A stretch of DNA of 64,000 bases from contig JAXLRU010000004.1 of assembly GCA_046330935.1 (NCBI GenBank), positions 124,001 to 188,000 on the forward strand, read 5' to 3'. Source of the DNA: JAXLRU01 sp046330935. Lineage in GTDB: Bacteria; Actinomycetota; Actinomycetes; Actinomycetales; Kineosporiaceae. Below the pieces are notes generated by a model, which saw only the letters and a list, made by a program, of their open reading frames with translations, had not been told where the DNA came from and did no database searches. Both the position numbers and the translations under genes were made by a program. This document shows positions 1 to 8,040 of this stretch, one piece after another (position 1 is the first letter of the stretch; the number at the start of each line of letters is the position of its first letter).

Positions 1-18
1 CCGGGTTACGGTCGGGGG

Positions 19-918
19 GTGTCCGAACAGGGGGACGAGCCGCCCGTGCGCGCGCTCGCCGAAGAGCTGCGCACCCGCCGTCGGGGCGAGTCCGGCGGCC
101 CCGAGCTGCGCGGGGACTGCGCGCGCTGCCAGGCGCTGTGCTGCGTCGTGTGGGAGTTCGAGGCGTCCGCCGACTTCGCCGAGGCCAAGCCGGCGGGGAC
201 GCCGTGCCGCCACCTCGACGTCCGGTTGGCCTGCTCCCAGCACGAGCGCCTGCCCGAGGTGGGCTACCGCGGGTGCGTCGCCTACGACTGCTTCGGGGCG
301 GGGCAGGCGGTCGTGCAGCGGGTCCACGCGGGGCAGGACTGGCGGGGCGATGCCACCGTCCTCGCCGCGATGACCCGGTCCTTCCGCGTGCTGGAGCAAC
401 TGCACGAGGTGCTGCTGTACCTGCGCCAGGCGATCGCCGCCCCGGGGGCCCGCGCCCTGCGGCCCCGGCTGCAGGCGCTCGCGGAGCACACGCAGCGCGT
501 GGCGGCGGGCGGCCCCGAGCAGCTCGCTGCGTTCGACCTCGACGCCCATCGCGGCGAGGTGAACCAGCTGCTGCTCGCGGCGAGCGAGCGCGCCCGCGGG
601 GTGGGATCGGCGGGCGGGGGCGGCCGGCGGCTGCGCCGCGCGGAGCTGTTCGGCGCCGATCTGCGGGGGGCCGACCTGCGCCGGGCCGACCTGCGCGGGG
701 CGCAGCTGATCGGTGCGGACCTGCGGGGGGCCGACCTGCGCGGGGCCGACGTCATCGGTGCGGACCTGCGCGGCGCCGACCTGCGCGGGGCCGACCTGCG
801 CGACGTCCTGTTCCTCACCCCGGCCCAGCTGGGCGCGGCCCGCGGTGACGCCACGACCCTGCTGGCGGCGCCCCACGAGGCGCCGCGGCACTGGCGGCCG
901 GCGGCACCGGTCATCTGA
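19..918 (+). CDS. YkgJ-like Cys-rich protein with C-terminal pentapeptide repeats
   Basis: Role unknown; 299 aa, GTG start. The N-terminal half has a cluster of conserved cysteines (CARCQALCC near residue 34, then GTPC, LACSQH and GCVAYDCFGAGQ) like the metal-chelating YkgJ-type domain that actinobacteria often join to pentapeptide repeats. Residues about 206-262 are a run of A(D/E)LRG-type pentapeptides, expected to fold as a right-handed quadrilateral beta-helix. There is no signal peptide or membrane segment, so it should be cytoplasmic. It lies about 50 bp upstream of ureF on the same strand, but a job in urease maturation is only a guess. Only 18 bases precede the start, so a longer upstream start cannot be excluded. 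Confidence 0.8.
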   Translation: MSEQGDEPPVRALAEELRTRRRGESGGPELRGDCARCQALCCVVWEFEASADFAEAKPAGTPCRHLDVRLACSQHERLPEVGYRGCVAYDCFGAGQAVVQRVHAGQDWRGDATVLAAMTRSFRVLEQLHEVLLYLRQAIAAPGARALRPRLQALAEHTQRVAAGGPEQLAAFDLDAHRGEVNQLLLAASERARGVGSAGGGGRRLRRAELFGADLRGADLRRADLRGAQLIGADLRGADLRGADVIGADLRGADLRGADLRDVLFLTPAQLGAARGDATTLLAAPHEAPRHWRPAAPVI

Positions 919-968
919 CCGGTACTGTCGGAACCTGCGCGAAACATGCCCCGCCTACCCTGCCCGGC

Positions 969-1664
969 ATGAGCGCACCCGGCTTCGCCTCTCCCGCGAC
1001 CGCCGCGCTGCTCGCCCTCGCCGACCAGCGCCTTCCCTCGGGCGGACACGTCCACTCCGGCGGCATCGAGCAGGCGGTGACGCAACGCTGGGTGCACGAC
1101 GCCGCGACCCTCGCGGCCTTCCTGCAGCGCCGGGTGCGCACGGCGGGGCTCGTCGCCGCCGGGCTGGCGGCCGCCGCCACGTCCGTGGCCGACGCCGGGG
1201 AGGCGTCCCTGCTGGACGCCGAGGCCGACGCCCGCACCCCCGCCCCCGCCCACCGCGAGGCCTCCCGCGCCCAGGGTCGGGGGCTGCTGCGCACGGCCCG
1301 CGCGGCCTGGGCCGCCCCGCACGCCGGGCTCGCCTGGACCGATGTCGGCGCGCGCCCGCACCACCCCGTGGTGCTCGGCTGCGCGGCCCGCGCCTGCGGG
1401 GTCGACGCCGAGGGCGCCGCGCTCGTGGCCGCCTACCTGGCCGTGACGGGCCCGGCGACGTCGGCGCAGCGGCTGCTGGGCCTGGACCCGGTGGCGGTCG
1501 CCGTCGTCACGCTGGAGCTGTCGGCCGACGTCGCCGACGTCGCCCGCGAGGCGGCCTCCTGCGCCGCCGGGGGCCTGCGCGACCTGCCCGACCCCGGCGA
1601 CCCCCTGCTCGACGTCCTCGCGCAGCGCCACGCCCTTCGCGGGGACCGCCTGTTCGCCAGCTGA
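969..1664 (+). CDS. ureF: Urease accessory protein UreF
   Basis: UreF acts with UreD and UreG in the GTP-dependent complex that loads nickel into apo-urease in the cytoplasm, and is thought to gate UreG GTPase activity. The 231-aa product has the family N-terminus (LLALADQRLPSGGHVHSGGIE) and an all-helical, Ala/Leu-rich body; its length is usual for the family. It is the first of three consecutive urease accessory genes in the order F-G-D, with ureG 34 bp downstream. The structural genes ureABC are not in the window and may lie to the left of it. Confidence 0.9.
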   Translation: MSAPGFASPATAALLALADQRLPSGGHVHSGGIEQAVTQRWVHDAATLAAFLQRRVRTAGLVAAGLAAAATSVADAGEASLLDAEADARTPAPAHREASRAQGRGLLRTARAAWAAPHAGLAWTDVGARPHHPVVLGCAARACGVDAEGAALVAAYLAVTGPATSAQRLLGLDPVAVAVVTLELSADVADVAREAASCAAGGLRDLPDPGDPLLDVLAQRHALRGDRLFAS

Positions 1665-1698
1665 GCACCCGATCGACCACGAGCCCGGAGGAGACCGC

Positions 1699-2409
1699 AT
1701 GGGCGGCAACCACGCGCATGACCCGTTCGAGCACCTTGCCCACGAGCGGGCGCACGAGCGGGCCCACGAGCACACCCCCGCGCCGCTGCGCGTGGGGATC
1801 GGCGGGCCGGTCGGCTCGGGCAAGACGGCGCTGGTGGCGGCGCTGTGCCGCACCCTCGGCGGGCAGCTGAGCCTGGGCGTGGTGACCAACGACATCTACA
1901 CGACGGAGGACGCCGACTTCCTCCGCCGCAACGCGGTCCTGCCCACCGAGCGGATCGCGGCGGTGCAGACGGGCTGCTGTCCCCACACGGCGATCCGCGA
2001 CGACATCACCGCCAACCTCGACGCCGTCGACGACCTGATCGAGCGGCTGCCCCCGCTGGACGTCGTCCTGGTCGAGTCGGGCGGGGACAACCTGACGGCC
2101 AGCTTCAGCAAGGGGCTGGTCGACGTCCAGATCTTCGTCGTGGACGTCGCGGGGGGCGACAAGGTGCCGCGCAAGGGCGGCCCGGGGGTGACGACCGCCG
2201 ACCTGCTGGTGATCAACAAGACCGACCTCGCCCCCCTGGTGGGCGCGGACCTGGGCGTCATGAGCTCGGACGCCGACCGCGTGCGTTCCGGCGCGCCCGT
2301 CGCCATGATCTCCCTGCGCGAGGACCCGGCCGCGGGGCCGGTGGTGACGTGGCTGCTGGAGCAGCTCGACGCCCACCGCGAGCGCACGCCCGGGCACGTG
2401 CATGCCTGA
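1699..2409 (+). CDS. ureG: Urease accessory GTPase UreG
   Basis: SIMIBI-class GTPase that delivers nickel to urease. The 236-aa protein opens with a His-rich tail (about residues 4-26), a likely nickel-binding extension. It then has a P-loop (GGPVGSGKTALV), the TNDIYTTEDADFL segment, the family metal site CPH within TGCCPHTAIRDD, an ESGGDNL switch and the NKTD guanine-specificity motif. An AGGAG-type ribosome site (ggaggagacc) precedes the ATG. The stop overlaps the ureD start by 8 bp, so the two are translationally coupled. Confidence 0.96.
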   Translation: MGGNHAHDPFEHLAHERAHERAHEHTPAPLRVGIGGPVGSGKTALVAALCRTLGGQLSLGVVTNDIYTTEDADFLRRNAVLPTERIAAVQTGCCPHTAIRDDITANLDAVDDLIERLPPLDVVLVESGGDNLTASFSKGLVDVQIFVVDVAGGDKVPRKGGPGVTTADLLVINKTDLAPLVGADLGVMSSDADRVRSGAPVAMISLREDPAAGPVVTWLLEQLDAHRERTPGHVHA

Positions 2410-3229
2410 CCCGCTCCCCGCGGGGCGCATGCGCTCCCTCGTGGAGATCGTCGCCGCGCCGGGCCCGCACGGCACCGTGCTTCCGGTGCTGCGCAGCGAC
2501 GTCATGGTGGCGGTCCGGCGCACGGACGTGCCCGGCGTGCCCGACCCCGACGGCACCGCCCAGGTGCACCTCGTGGGGACGGCGGCCGGCCCGTTGACCG
2601 GTGACGAGCTGACGGTGCGGATCACCGTTGCGGCGGGGGCGCGGCTGGCCGTGCGCTCGGCCGCGGCGACGCTGGCCCTGCCCGCGCGCGAGCCCGGGCT
2701 GCGCGCCGCGGCGGTGCGCTACGAGCTGCGGGTGGGGGCGGGCGCGCACCTGGACCTCGCGACGGAACCGCTCGTCGTCTGCCGCGGCGCCGACGTCGCC
2801 ACCGTCACCGACCTCGTCCTCGCCGACGGCGCGACCGCGACGGTGCTGGAGCAGGTCGTGCTCGGCCGCCACGGCGAGGAGGGCGGGGCGTGGCGCGGAC
2901 GGACGGTCGCCGACGTCGCCGGGCGCCCCGCGCTGCGGCACACGCTCGACTCCCGCCACCTGCCCGGGCGCGCGCTGGTCTCGCGCCTGGAGCTGGGCCC
3001 GCTGCCCGGCCTGCCGGGCGAGCCCGCCGTCGCGGACGCCCCGGGCACCGCCGTGCTGCTGCCGCTGGCCGCCGGGGGCACCCTGGCGACGGCGACCGGG
3101 GCCGACCTCGCCGCGGCGACGGCGGCGCTGTCGGCGCTCGCGACGAGCGTCGACTTGAGCGGAGGCTTGGCGCGGGACGACGCGCGTAGCCGACACCCAG
3201 GTTCAGCAGGGGTACCGCCGTCAGGTTGA
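2402..3229 (+). CDS. ureD: Urease accessory protein UreD (UreH)
   Basis: Scaffold of the UreD-UreF-UreG nickel-loading complex that contacts apo-urease. The 275-aa product has the UreD beta-rich pattern, with recognisable blocks VHLVGTAAGPLTGDELTV, LDLATEPLVVCRGAD, GEEGGAWRGRTVADVAG and LDSRHLPGRALVSRLELG. The ATG lies inside the ureG 3' end. The last 20 or so residues (from about GLARDDARSRHP) look unlike a usual UreD end and lie exactly where base composition drops toward the neighbouring lower-GC cassette, so the native C-terminus may have been replaced there. Confidence 0.9.
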   Translation: MPDPLPAGRMRSLVEIVAAPGPHGTVLPVLRSDVMVAVRRTDVPGVPDPDGTAQVHLVGTAAGPLTGDELTVRITVAAGARLAVRSAAATLALPAREPGLRAAAVRYELRVGAGAHLDLATEPLVVCRGADVATVTDLVLADGATATVLEQVVLGRHGEEGGAWRGRTVADVAGRPALRHTLDSRHLPGRALVSRLELGPLPGLPGEPAVADAPGTAVLLPLAAGGTLATATGADLAAATAALSALATSVDLSGGLARDDARSRHPGSAGVPPSG

Positions 3230-3261
3230 CGGGCCTACTCGACCCCCACCGATGACGACCG

Positions 3262-5553
3262 TCACGTCGTCCTGAGGTCGGCCACGACGCGCGCGTCCCC
3301 CCGCCGCGCCCGAGAGACCGTCGCGACGGTGATGCTGTGAACGAGAAGGATGCCTACGATGACATGGGCCGACAGAGGCGCCTGCAATCGAGAAGCACCG
3401 GAGTGCCCTATGGCGATGTAGGCGGTGCACACCTGCCAGCCGACGACACCACCGGCCATGGTGACGACACCACCCACGACGAGGTTCTGAACGGCAGCGA
3501 TGCGCGTGAGCGTTCTCGGTCCGACTCCCGCTACCAACAGCGGCGCATCCTGCACGCGCCGCTCGCCGGCCTGGTCCAGAGCGACCAACAGGAACGCCAG
3601 GAGCGACAGGAGGGCACCGATCAACGTGCACCGACGGATGAGCCCCTGCAACTGCGGAACGATGACGGCATAGGTGTTCCTCCCCGCGACCTGCACGTCC
3701 GCTGTCGGCATCAGTGCGAGGGCATGGTTCAGGTAGGCATCACGAGTGGCCTCGTCCGCCCCGGCGATCACATAAACGTGCGGGTCCTGCAGGGGCAGCC
3801 CTGCGGCCGCTGGGGAGACGGTGATGAGCCGCGCCGCTCCAGCCAGACCTATGACCGAGAGCCCCGCGGATGAGGGGATCGCCCCGGGAGCGTCGGGCAA
3901 CGCCGAGGAGACCGGAATCGCCGTCCCACTTCGACAGGACCGGCGTACGGCGGTCACGGCAGCCGGCGGAGAGGCCCCATGGACGACCGACGCCTCGGCC
4001 AACCGCAGGACTGAGTCACAGGTGCCAGCCACCGTCAGGGCGGACGGAGCGTCACCCGCGGTAGAGCTCTCCGTAGCTGACACGTCGCTCACCTGGAGCA
4101 AGGCGGCCGCCGAGGGAAGCCGTAGGGCGCGCTGGAAGGCGCCGCTGGCTGAGGCGGACCGATCACCCGGAGGCGAGATCACGAGTACGTCCCCACCCGG
4201 AGGGGACGCATTTCCAGCATCCATGTCCGTCACGACCGCCGTCCCGGTGAAGCCTGCGACGAGGAGCACCGCCACCCCCACATTAGCGCCGACCAGAGCG
4301 GCACCGTGATGAGCGATTCGGGCGCCGGCCAGCGTGAGAACGGTGCTGCGGGAGCGACCCGGCATTCGACCACCCAGCCGGCAGACCAGCACGGGCAGGC
4401 CGACCACGAGGCCGACCACGGCAACCACGACGCCGATGGCGAACACTGCAATCGTCTCGTCCTGGAGGCCGGCAGCGGAATCACCCGACCGCGAAACCAG
4501 GGCCACGGCCGACAGAGTGAGCATTCCCAGGACGAGAATTGCAACACGTGAGCGCTGAAACCGAAGTTCGGCAGGCTCGCGGCTGGATGCCAGAGGGTTG
4601 TTCACGATGGGTGGTACCTGCCGCGCCGAGGCGAGCGAAACCGCCACGGCGATGGTACCGACGGAAAGAATCACGAGCGGAAGCGGGGGCCACGATTCCT
4701 CGGCGAACCATGAGGTTCCCATCCAGCCACGGCGCGCAGCCACCGGAACCACAAAGAAGCCGAGGAGCAGGCCAGCAGACGAACCTAGCAGCGCATGGAT
4801 CCCGGACTCCACCGACGCGGCGCGCGACAGAGTTTCAAGCGGCACACCCATGAGCGCAAGCGAGCTGCAGCGACGGCGGCGCGCCGCCCCGGAGAGGCGA
4901 GCCGCCGAAAGGGCAAGCATCGACAAGGGAAATCCGACCAGTACTCCCACGATGGTGAGAGTCGCCCCCAGGGGAACTCGAGGATGCCCGTCCGGGGCCC
5001 AGGATGTGCCCCACGACGCGCTCGGCATCCCATCCACCAACCGGGGAACGCCGACAACGGCGAAGAGTTCGCCTGGGGAAGACAGGCCAGCGGGGCTGAT
5101 CACGCCCACGACTTTCCCGGGGATGCGCCCCTTGATCTGAGGGTCACGGGTCACGGCGTCGAGAAGTGACGGGGAAAGCCATGCCTGTCCGGGCTCGGGG
5201 AATTGCTGCAGGCCCGGCGGGGCCGGGGCATCGCGTTGTCCGATACGGGTGACGGTCAGCAGGGTCAGTTGACTAGCCCGGTAGGGGGAGGTTGACCATT
5301 GGGCAGAGAACGTGGCACTGGCCGAGTCGGCGACCGCCGGATTCCGGGCGGCATCACGATGCTCCGACGACACGACCCCGAGGAGGGCCGAGATCGTGAG
5401 CAGTATGCTCAGGGTGAGGACGACGCAGCCTGCCAAGGTGCCCCAGGCCGCGACCTGCCAGGAACGAACGCCTGCCCAAGCCCAGGAGAAGCCGAGCCGC
5501 ACCGCGACAGCTACGCCGGCGGAGCCTGTCCTGGAGGGTCGATCGGGGGTCAC
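3262..5553 (-). CDS. FtsX-type ABC transporter permease, about 10 TM
   Basis: Membrane half of an ABC system; 763 aa. I see an N-terminal TM (WGTLAGCVVLTLSILLTISA), a first extracytoplasmic domain, then TMs near VGVLVGFPLSMLALSA, LLGSSAGLLLGFFVVP, LVILSVGTIAVAVSLA, VAILVLGMLTLSAVAL, IGVVVAVVGLVVGLPVL and VGVAVLLVAGFTGTAVV. A second external domain follows, and then three more TMs at the C-terminus. This doubled FtsX layout is typical of MacB-like or bacteriocin/antibiotic-efflux permeases. Its start overlaps the stop of the ATPase gene by 4 bp. Codon use is visibly less GC-rich than the flanks (line 4441-4500 counts 38/60 G+C, against 46/60 for 2221-2280). Substrate unknown; probably the upstream secreted protein or an agent that protein answers to. 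Confidence 0.85.
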   Translation of the reverse strand: MTPDRPSRTGSAGVAVAVRLGFSWAWAGVRSWQVAAWGTLAGCVVLTLSILLTISALLGVVSSEHRDAARNPAVADSASATFSAQWSTSPYRASQLTLLTVTRIGQRDAPAPPGLQQFPEPGQAWLSPSLLDAVTRDPQIKGRIPGKVVGVISPAGLSSPGELFAVVGVPRLVDGMPSASWGTSWAPDGHPRVPLGATLTIVGVLVGFPLSMLALSAARLSGAARRRRCSSLALMGVPLETLSRAASVESGIHALLGSSAGLLLGFFVVPVAARRGWMGTSWFAEESWPPLPLVILSVGTIAVAVSLASARQVPPIVNNPLASSREPAELRFQRSRVAILVLGMLTLSAVALVSRSGDSAAGLQDETIAVFAIGVVVAVVGLVVGLPVLVCRLGGRMPGRSRSTVLTLAGARIAHHGAALVGANVGVAVLLVAGFTGTAVVTDMDAGNASPPGGDVLVISPPGDRSASASGAFQRALRLPSAAALLQVSDVSATESSTAGDAPSALTVAGTCDSVLRLAEASVVHGASPPAAVTAVRRSCRSGTAIPVSSALPDAPGAIPSSAGLSVIGLAGAARLITVSPAAAGLPLQDPHVYVIAGADEATRDAYLNHALALMPTADVQVAGRNTYAVIVPQLQGLIRRCTLIGALLSLLAFLLVALDQAGERRVQDAPLLVAGVGPRTLTRIAAVQNLVVGGVVTMAGGVVGWQVCTAYIAIGHSGASRLQAPLSAHVIVGILLVHSITVATVSRARRGDARVVADLRTT

Positions 5554-6245
5554 CTCGCGCCCTCTGATGCCGGGACTCCCGCGTCGGACAGCGCTCCGTC
5601 ATGCATACGGAAGCAGGCGTCAGCAGTACGAGCGACCCGGTCGTCGTGAGTGACGAGGACGACCGCCGCGCCCCGCGTCTTGGCAGCCCCCAGGAGCAGT
5701 TCGAGAGTGAGATCACGAGAGGCACTGTCGAGCGCCCCGGTGGGTTCGTCCGCGAACACAACCCTGGGACCGTGCACCAGGGCGCGTGCAACGGCCGCGC
5801 GCTGCACCTGCCCGCCCGACACCTGAGCGGGCCGACGGTCGGACACCTCAGCAACACCCAGCTCCTCGAGCAGGCGTAGCGCCGACGACCGTGCTGCAGT
5901 GGCGCGGCGGCCCAGCAAGCGCAGGGGCAACTCGACGTTCTCCCTGAGCGTGAGCTCGGGCACGAGCGCGCCGAACTGGAACACGAATCCGAAGTGCTCC
6001 AGCCTCACCCTTGCGCGTTCTTGGTCACCCAGGTTGTCGATGCGAACTCCGTCGAGGAGGACACTGCCTGACCGGGGTCGCAGAACCCCGGCCAGGCAAT
6101 ACAGCAGGGTGGACTTGCCCGAGCCGCTAGCCCCGAGGATGGCGATGACCTGCCCGGTCGCCACCTCGAGATCCACATGATCCACAGCGCAGGTGTCTAC
6201 GGCGCCCGAAGGGTAACCGTATGTTAGCTGCCGGCTGGCGAGCAC
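5550..6245 (-). CDS. ABC transporter ATP-binding protein (LolD/MacB-like)
   Basis: Nucleotide-binding subunit for the adjacent FtsX permease; 231 aa. It has a Walker A (LGASGSGKSTLL), Q-loop region (FVFQFGALVPELT), ABC signature (VSGGQVQRAAVARAL), Walker B (VVFADEPTGAL) and H-loop (LVTHDD). I place the start at GTG 6245, because AGGAAG lies just upstream and the frame further upstream (to 6392) runs into the preceding gene with non-homologous residues. The 3' end overlaps the permease by 4 bp. It is the middle gene of a three-gene minus-strand operon with the small secreted protein; base composition is lower in GC than the neighbours. Confidence 0.9.
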   Translation of the reverse strand: MLASRQLTYGYPSGAVDTCAVDHVDLEVATGQVIAILGASGSGKSTLLYCLAGVLRPRSGSVLLDGVRIDNLGDQERARVRLEHFGFVFQFGALVPELTLRENVELPLRLLGRRATAARSSALRLLEELGVAEVSDRRPAQVSGGQVQRAAVARALVHGPRVVFADEPTGALDSASRDLTLELLLGAAKTRGAAVVLVTHDDRVARTADACFRMHDGALSDAGVPASEGAR

Positions 6246-6280
6246 TGGCTTCCTTTCCCTTGGACTGAGAACGCAGCGCG

Positions 6281-6730
6281 TCAGTGGCGCGAGATGACGA
6301 CCGACTTCGCGCAGTAGTCCGGGAGAACGCCGCGGTTGACACAGATCTCCAGCTGCCCGGTCTGCACCGGGTCGGCTCCCCCGATCAGCCACTGGGAAAC
6401 GGGCGTCGAGGTGTTAGCTCCACCGCGCCACGAAATGTTAGGACCCCACCCGTAGCCGTCGACCTTGCCGTGCATGAAGATGGTGTGACCATCGTCCTTG
6501 GTATCCGCCAGCTTGCCGGAGTAGTGCCACCCGGACCACGTTCCCTGATAGCAGGCGCTGGTGCAGGGCCAGGGGTCGAACCGGTAGGTTCCACCCGAGA
6601 AGGCGGCGCCGTTTGTCGAGAAGTTCGGGATGCTGCCGGACATCGCCGCCCAGGCGGTACCTCCGACGGCGCCGAGCATTCCGACCCCCATGACCAGGCC
6701 AGCCATCGACCTGGCGATGCGCTTGCGCAT
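6281..6730 (-). CDS. Small secreted four-cysteine protein, first gene of an ABC-transporter operon
   Basis: No family recognised. 149 aa, ATG at 6730 with GGAGGGG seven bases upstream; a GTG at 6751 lacks a good ribosome site. Residues 1-28 form a signal peptide (MRKRIARS, a hydrophobic core, then TAWA). The mature part of about 121 aa is rich in Gly, Trp, Tyr, Ser and Thr, with cysteines at 56, 60, 130 and 140. That suggests two disulfides, one pairing C56 or C60 with the C-terminal pair. Motifs include GGTYRFDPWPCTSACYQ, SGWHYSGKL and HGKVDGYGWG. The gene order (secreted protein, ATPase, FtsX-like permease) is like that of lactococcin-972 type bacteriocin loci, but I see no convincing sequence match to that family. 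Likely roles are bacteriocin-like toxin, signal or surface ligand with dedicated transport/immunity. Confidence 0.72.
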   Translation of the reverse strand: MRKRIARSMAGLVMGVGMLGAVGGTAWAAMSGSIPNFSTNGAAFSGGTYRFDPWPCTSACYQGTWSGWHYSGKLADTKDDGHTIFMHGKVDGYGWGPNISWRGGANTSTPVSQWLIGGADPVQTGQLEICVNRGVLPDYCAKSVVISRH

Positions 6731-6777
6731 AAGTACCCCTCCGTTAGGCACGAGGGGACCCTCCCCCGGGCGGCGAG

Positions 6778-6806
6778 AAACTACAGGAGGGCCTCCTTAG
6801 CGTCAA
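6778..6806 (-). promoter_or_regulatory. Sigma-70-type promoter of the secreted-protein/ABC operon
   Basis: On the minus strand a -35 TTGACG (6801-6806) is separated by exactly 17 bases from a -10 TAGTTT (6778-6783), in an unusually AT-rich patch. The start codon at 6730 is about 48 bases downstream. Housekeeping-type elements; the -10 fits only the TAnnnT core. Confidence 0.55.
6785..6797. promoter_or_regulatory. 13-bp palindromic operator candidate in the promoter spacer
   Basis: AGGAGG-G-CCTCCT is a perfect 6+1+6 palindrome lying between the predicted -10 and -35 of the secreted-protein operon. A protein bound here would block or re-shape the promoter. No cognate regulator is encoded next to it. 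Confidence 0.4.
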
Positions 6807-6829
6807 CGCACCGAATGACGTTACGCGAA

Positions 6830-7828
6830 TCACAATTCATTGGACCAGGGCGCGTCGGGCAGGTGTTCGTCCCAGACCGTGCCCGGCCCGCAGCGCCCCG
6901 ACCGGTAGCCGTCGCCCATCCGCGGGTAGATCTGGCGCCAGTAGTCGCGGGCCAGCCGCGCGGCGTCCTCGGGGCTCGCGCCGAGCAGGCGGGCGGTGAC
7001 GGCGTCGCGCTGCATCGCCTGGCACTCGGTGCGCGCCTCGTCGGTCTCGCCCCGCATGTGCATGGACTCGTGGGTGAGCACGTGGACGGCGATGAGCTGG
7101 TCGGTCGTCCACGAGCGGTGGTCGGAGCGGGCCCAGGCGGACAGGTCCCCGCACGGGTCGAACTTGATCAGCGTGTGCCGCTCCGGGACGCCGTCCTCGT
7201 AGGCCACCCAGCCCAGCTCCGCCCCCGCGTCGATCCAGGTCTCGCCGAAGGTCTGGCAGTGCACGGTGGCGTGGGCCCCGACCAGGGCGGAGGCGACCGT
7301 CGTGAGGCGGTGCTGCAGGAGGTGGTGGCGGGCCACCCCCACCCCGCTCGCCGCGGCGACGACGGCGCACGCGACGACGAAGGCGGTGGGGAAGGGCGGC
7401 AGGGCCGGGGCCGGACGGCGCGGCGCCGGGACGAGCGGCCGGACGCCGCCGGGTGCCGCCGTCGTGGGCACGGCGGTGCCGGGTGGGGCCGCAACGCCCG
7501 GGCCCGTCGCGCCGACCGGGCCCGAGGTTGGCGGGGCGGCGAAGAACGGCACGTCCCAGCCCGGGGCCGGCTCCCGGCGCCCTGTACCGGCGGTGCTGCC
7601 GGGGGTGCTGCCGGGCGCGGCGGAGGCGGCCGGAGCTGCGGAGGCGACAGGGGCGAACGGGGAGGGCGCGGACGTCGTGGTCGGGCGCAGGCGGGCGAGG
7701 GCGGCGTCACGCCGCAGCCGCCACCGGGCGACGGCGGCGGCCGCCGCGCCGACGCAGACCAGCACGACCAACGACAGGATCACTCCTGGGAGATCGACGC
7801 CGACTCCCCTGACCTGCAGCGACGCCAC
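6830..7828 (-). CDS. Membrane-anchored HExxH (putative zinc metallopeptidase) protein
   Basis: 332 aa, GTG start. A TM segment near the N-terminus (VILSLVVLVCVGAAAAAVA) is followed by an Ala/Pro/Gly-rich linker, a second hydrophobic segment (FPTAFVVACAVVAAASGVGVA) and a soluble domain. That domain has HESMH near residue 251, followed by the conserved-looking GETDEARTECQAMQ. HESMH fits the HExxH zinc site, and the downstream E could be the third ligand. The domain is of the small putative metallopeptidase type seen in many actinobacteria, with no known substrate. GC is high again, so it lies outside the low-GC cassette. It is divergent from the cbiM transporter across a 212-bp gap. Confidence 0.65.
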   Translation of the reverse strand: MASLQVRGVGVDLPGVILSLVVLVCVGAAAAAVARWRLRRDAALARLRPTTTSAPSPFAPVASAAPAASAAPGSTPGSTAGTGRREPAPGWDVPFFAAPPTSGPVGATGPGVAAPPGTAVPTTAAPGGVRPLVPAPRRPAPALPPFPTAFVVACAVVAAASGVGVARHHLLQHRLTTVASALVGAHATVHCQTFGETWIDAGAELGWVAYEDGVPERHTLIKFDPCGDLSAWARSDHRSWTTDQLIAVHVLTHESMHMRGETDEARTECQAMQRDAVTARLLGASPEDAARLARDYWRQIYPRMGDGYRSGRCGPGTVWDEHLPDAPWSNEL

Positions 7829-7933
7829 CCGGCCGGGCTACGGCGCGCGACTGTCGGTGGCCTGGGGCAGGCTGTCGGGGACGGTGGCGTACCCGCGCAA
7901 CGCAGAGTTCACACGCCCGCGAAGGGTTCCCAG

Positions 7934-7950
7934 TTGCGAAGTATTCGCAT
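7934..7950. promoter_or_regulatory. Probable Nur (nickel-responsive Fur family) box
   Basis: TTGCGA-AGTAT-TCGCAT, containing the perfect dyad TGCGAA-GTA-TTCGCA (7935-7949). The layout fits the Streptomyces Nur consensus tTGCaa-N5-ttGCAA. It sits 91 bp before the cbiM start, upstream of a metal transporter and near urease accessory genes, which is the expected regulon. Known: the Nur consensus; inferred: that it operates here. Confidence 0.55.
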
Positions 7951-7971
7951 CTGGGGAAGTGTGACGGCGGG

Positions 7972-7987
7972 CCGGTCGCTCGACCGG
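7972..7987. repeat. Short perfect inverted repeat in the cbiM leader
   Basis: CCGGTCG-CT-CGACCGG, seven-base arms with two bases between, 54 bp before the cbiM start. It could be a leader hairpin or a protein site; no riboswitch fold is visible around it. Confidence 0.35.
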
Positions 7988-8040
7988 TGGTCGTCCGCCA
8001 GGCCCTCCCGCCACCCCGCTCGAAGCCCGAGGTGATCCGC

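Noticed and set aside
138..848. Long open frame overlapping the pentapeptide gene
   Set aside because: Arg/Gly/Pro-rich product without homology, a frame shadow of the real gene at 19-918.
6281..6730. Lactococcin-972 family assignment for the secreted protein
   Set aside because: Gene order is similar, but I cannot see the family's conserved Trp/Gly/His pattern, so only the analogy is kept.
7829..8040. Cobalamin riboswitch upstream of cbiM
   Set aside because: I looked for B12-box type conserved sequence in the leader and saw none; the Nur-like dyad fits better.
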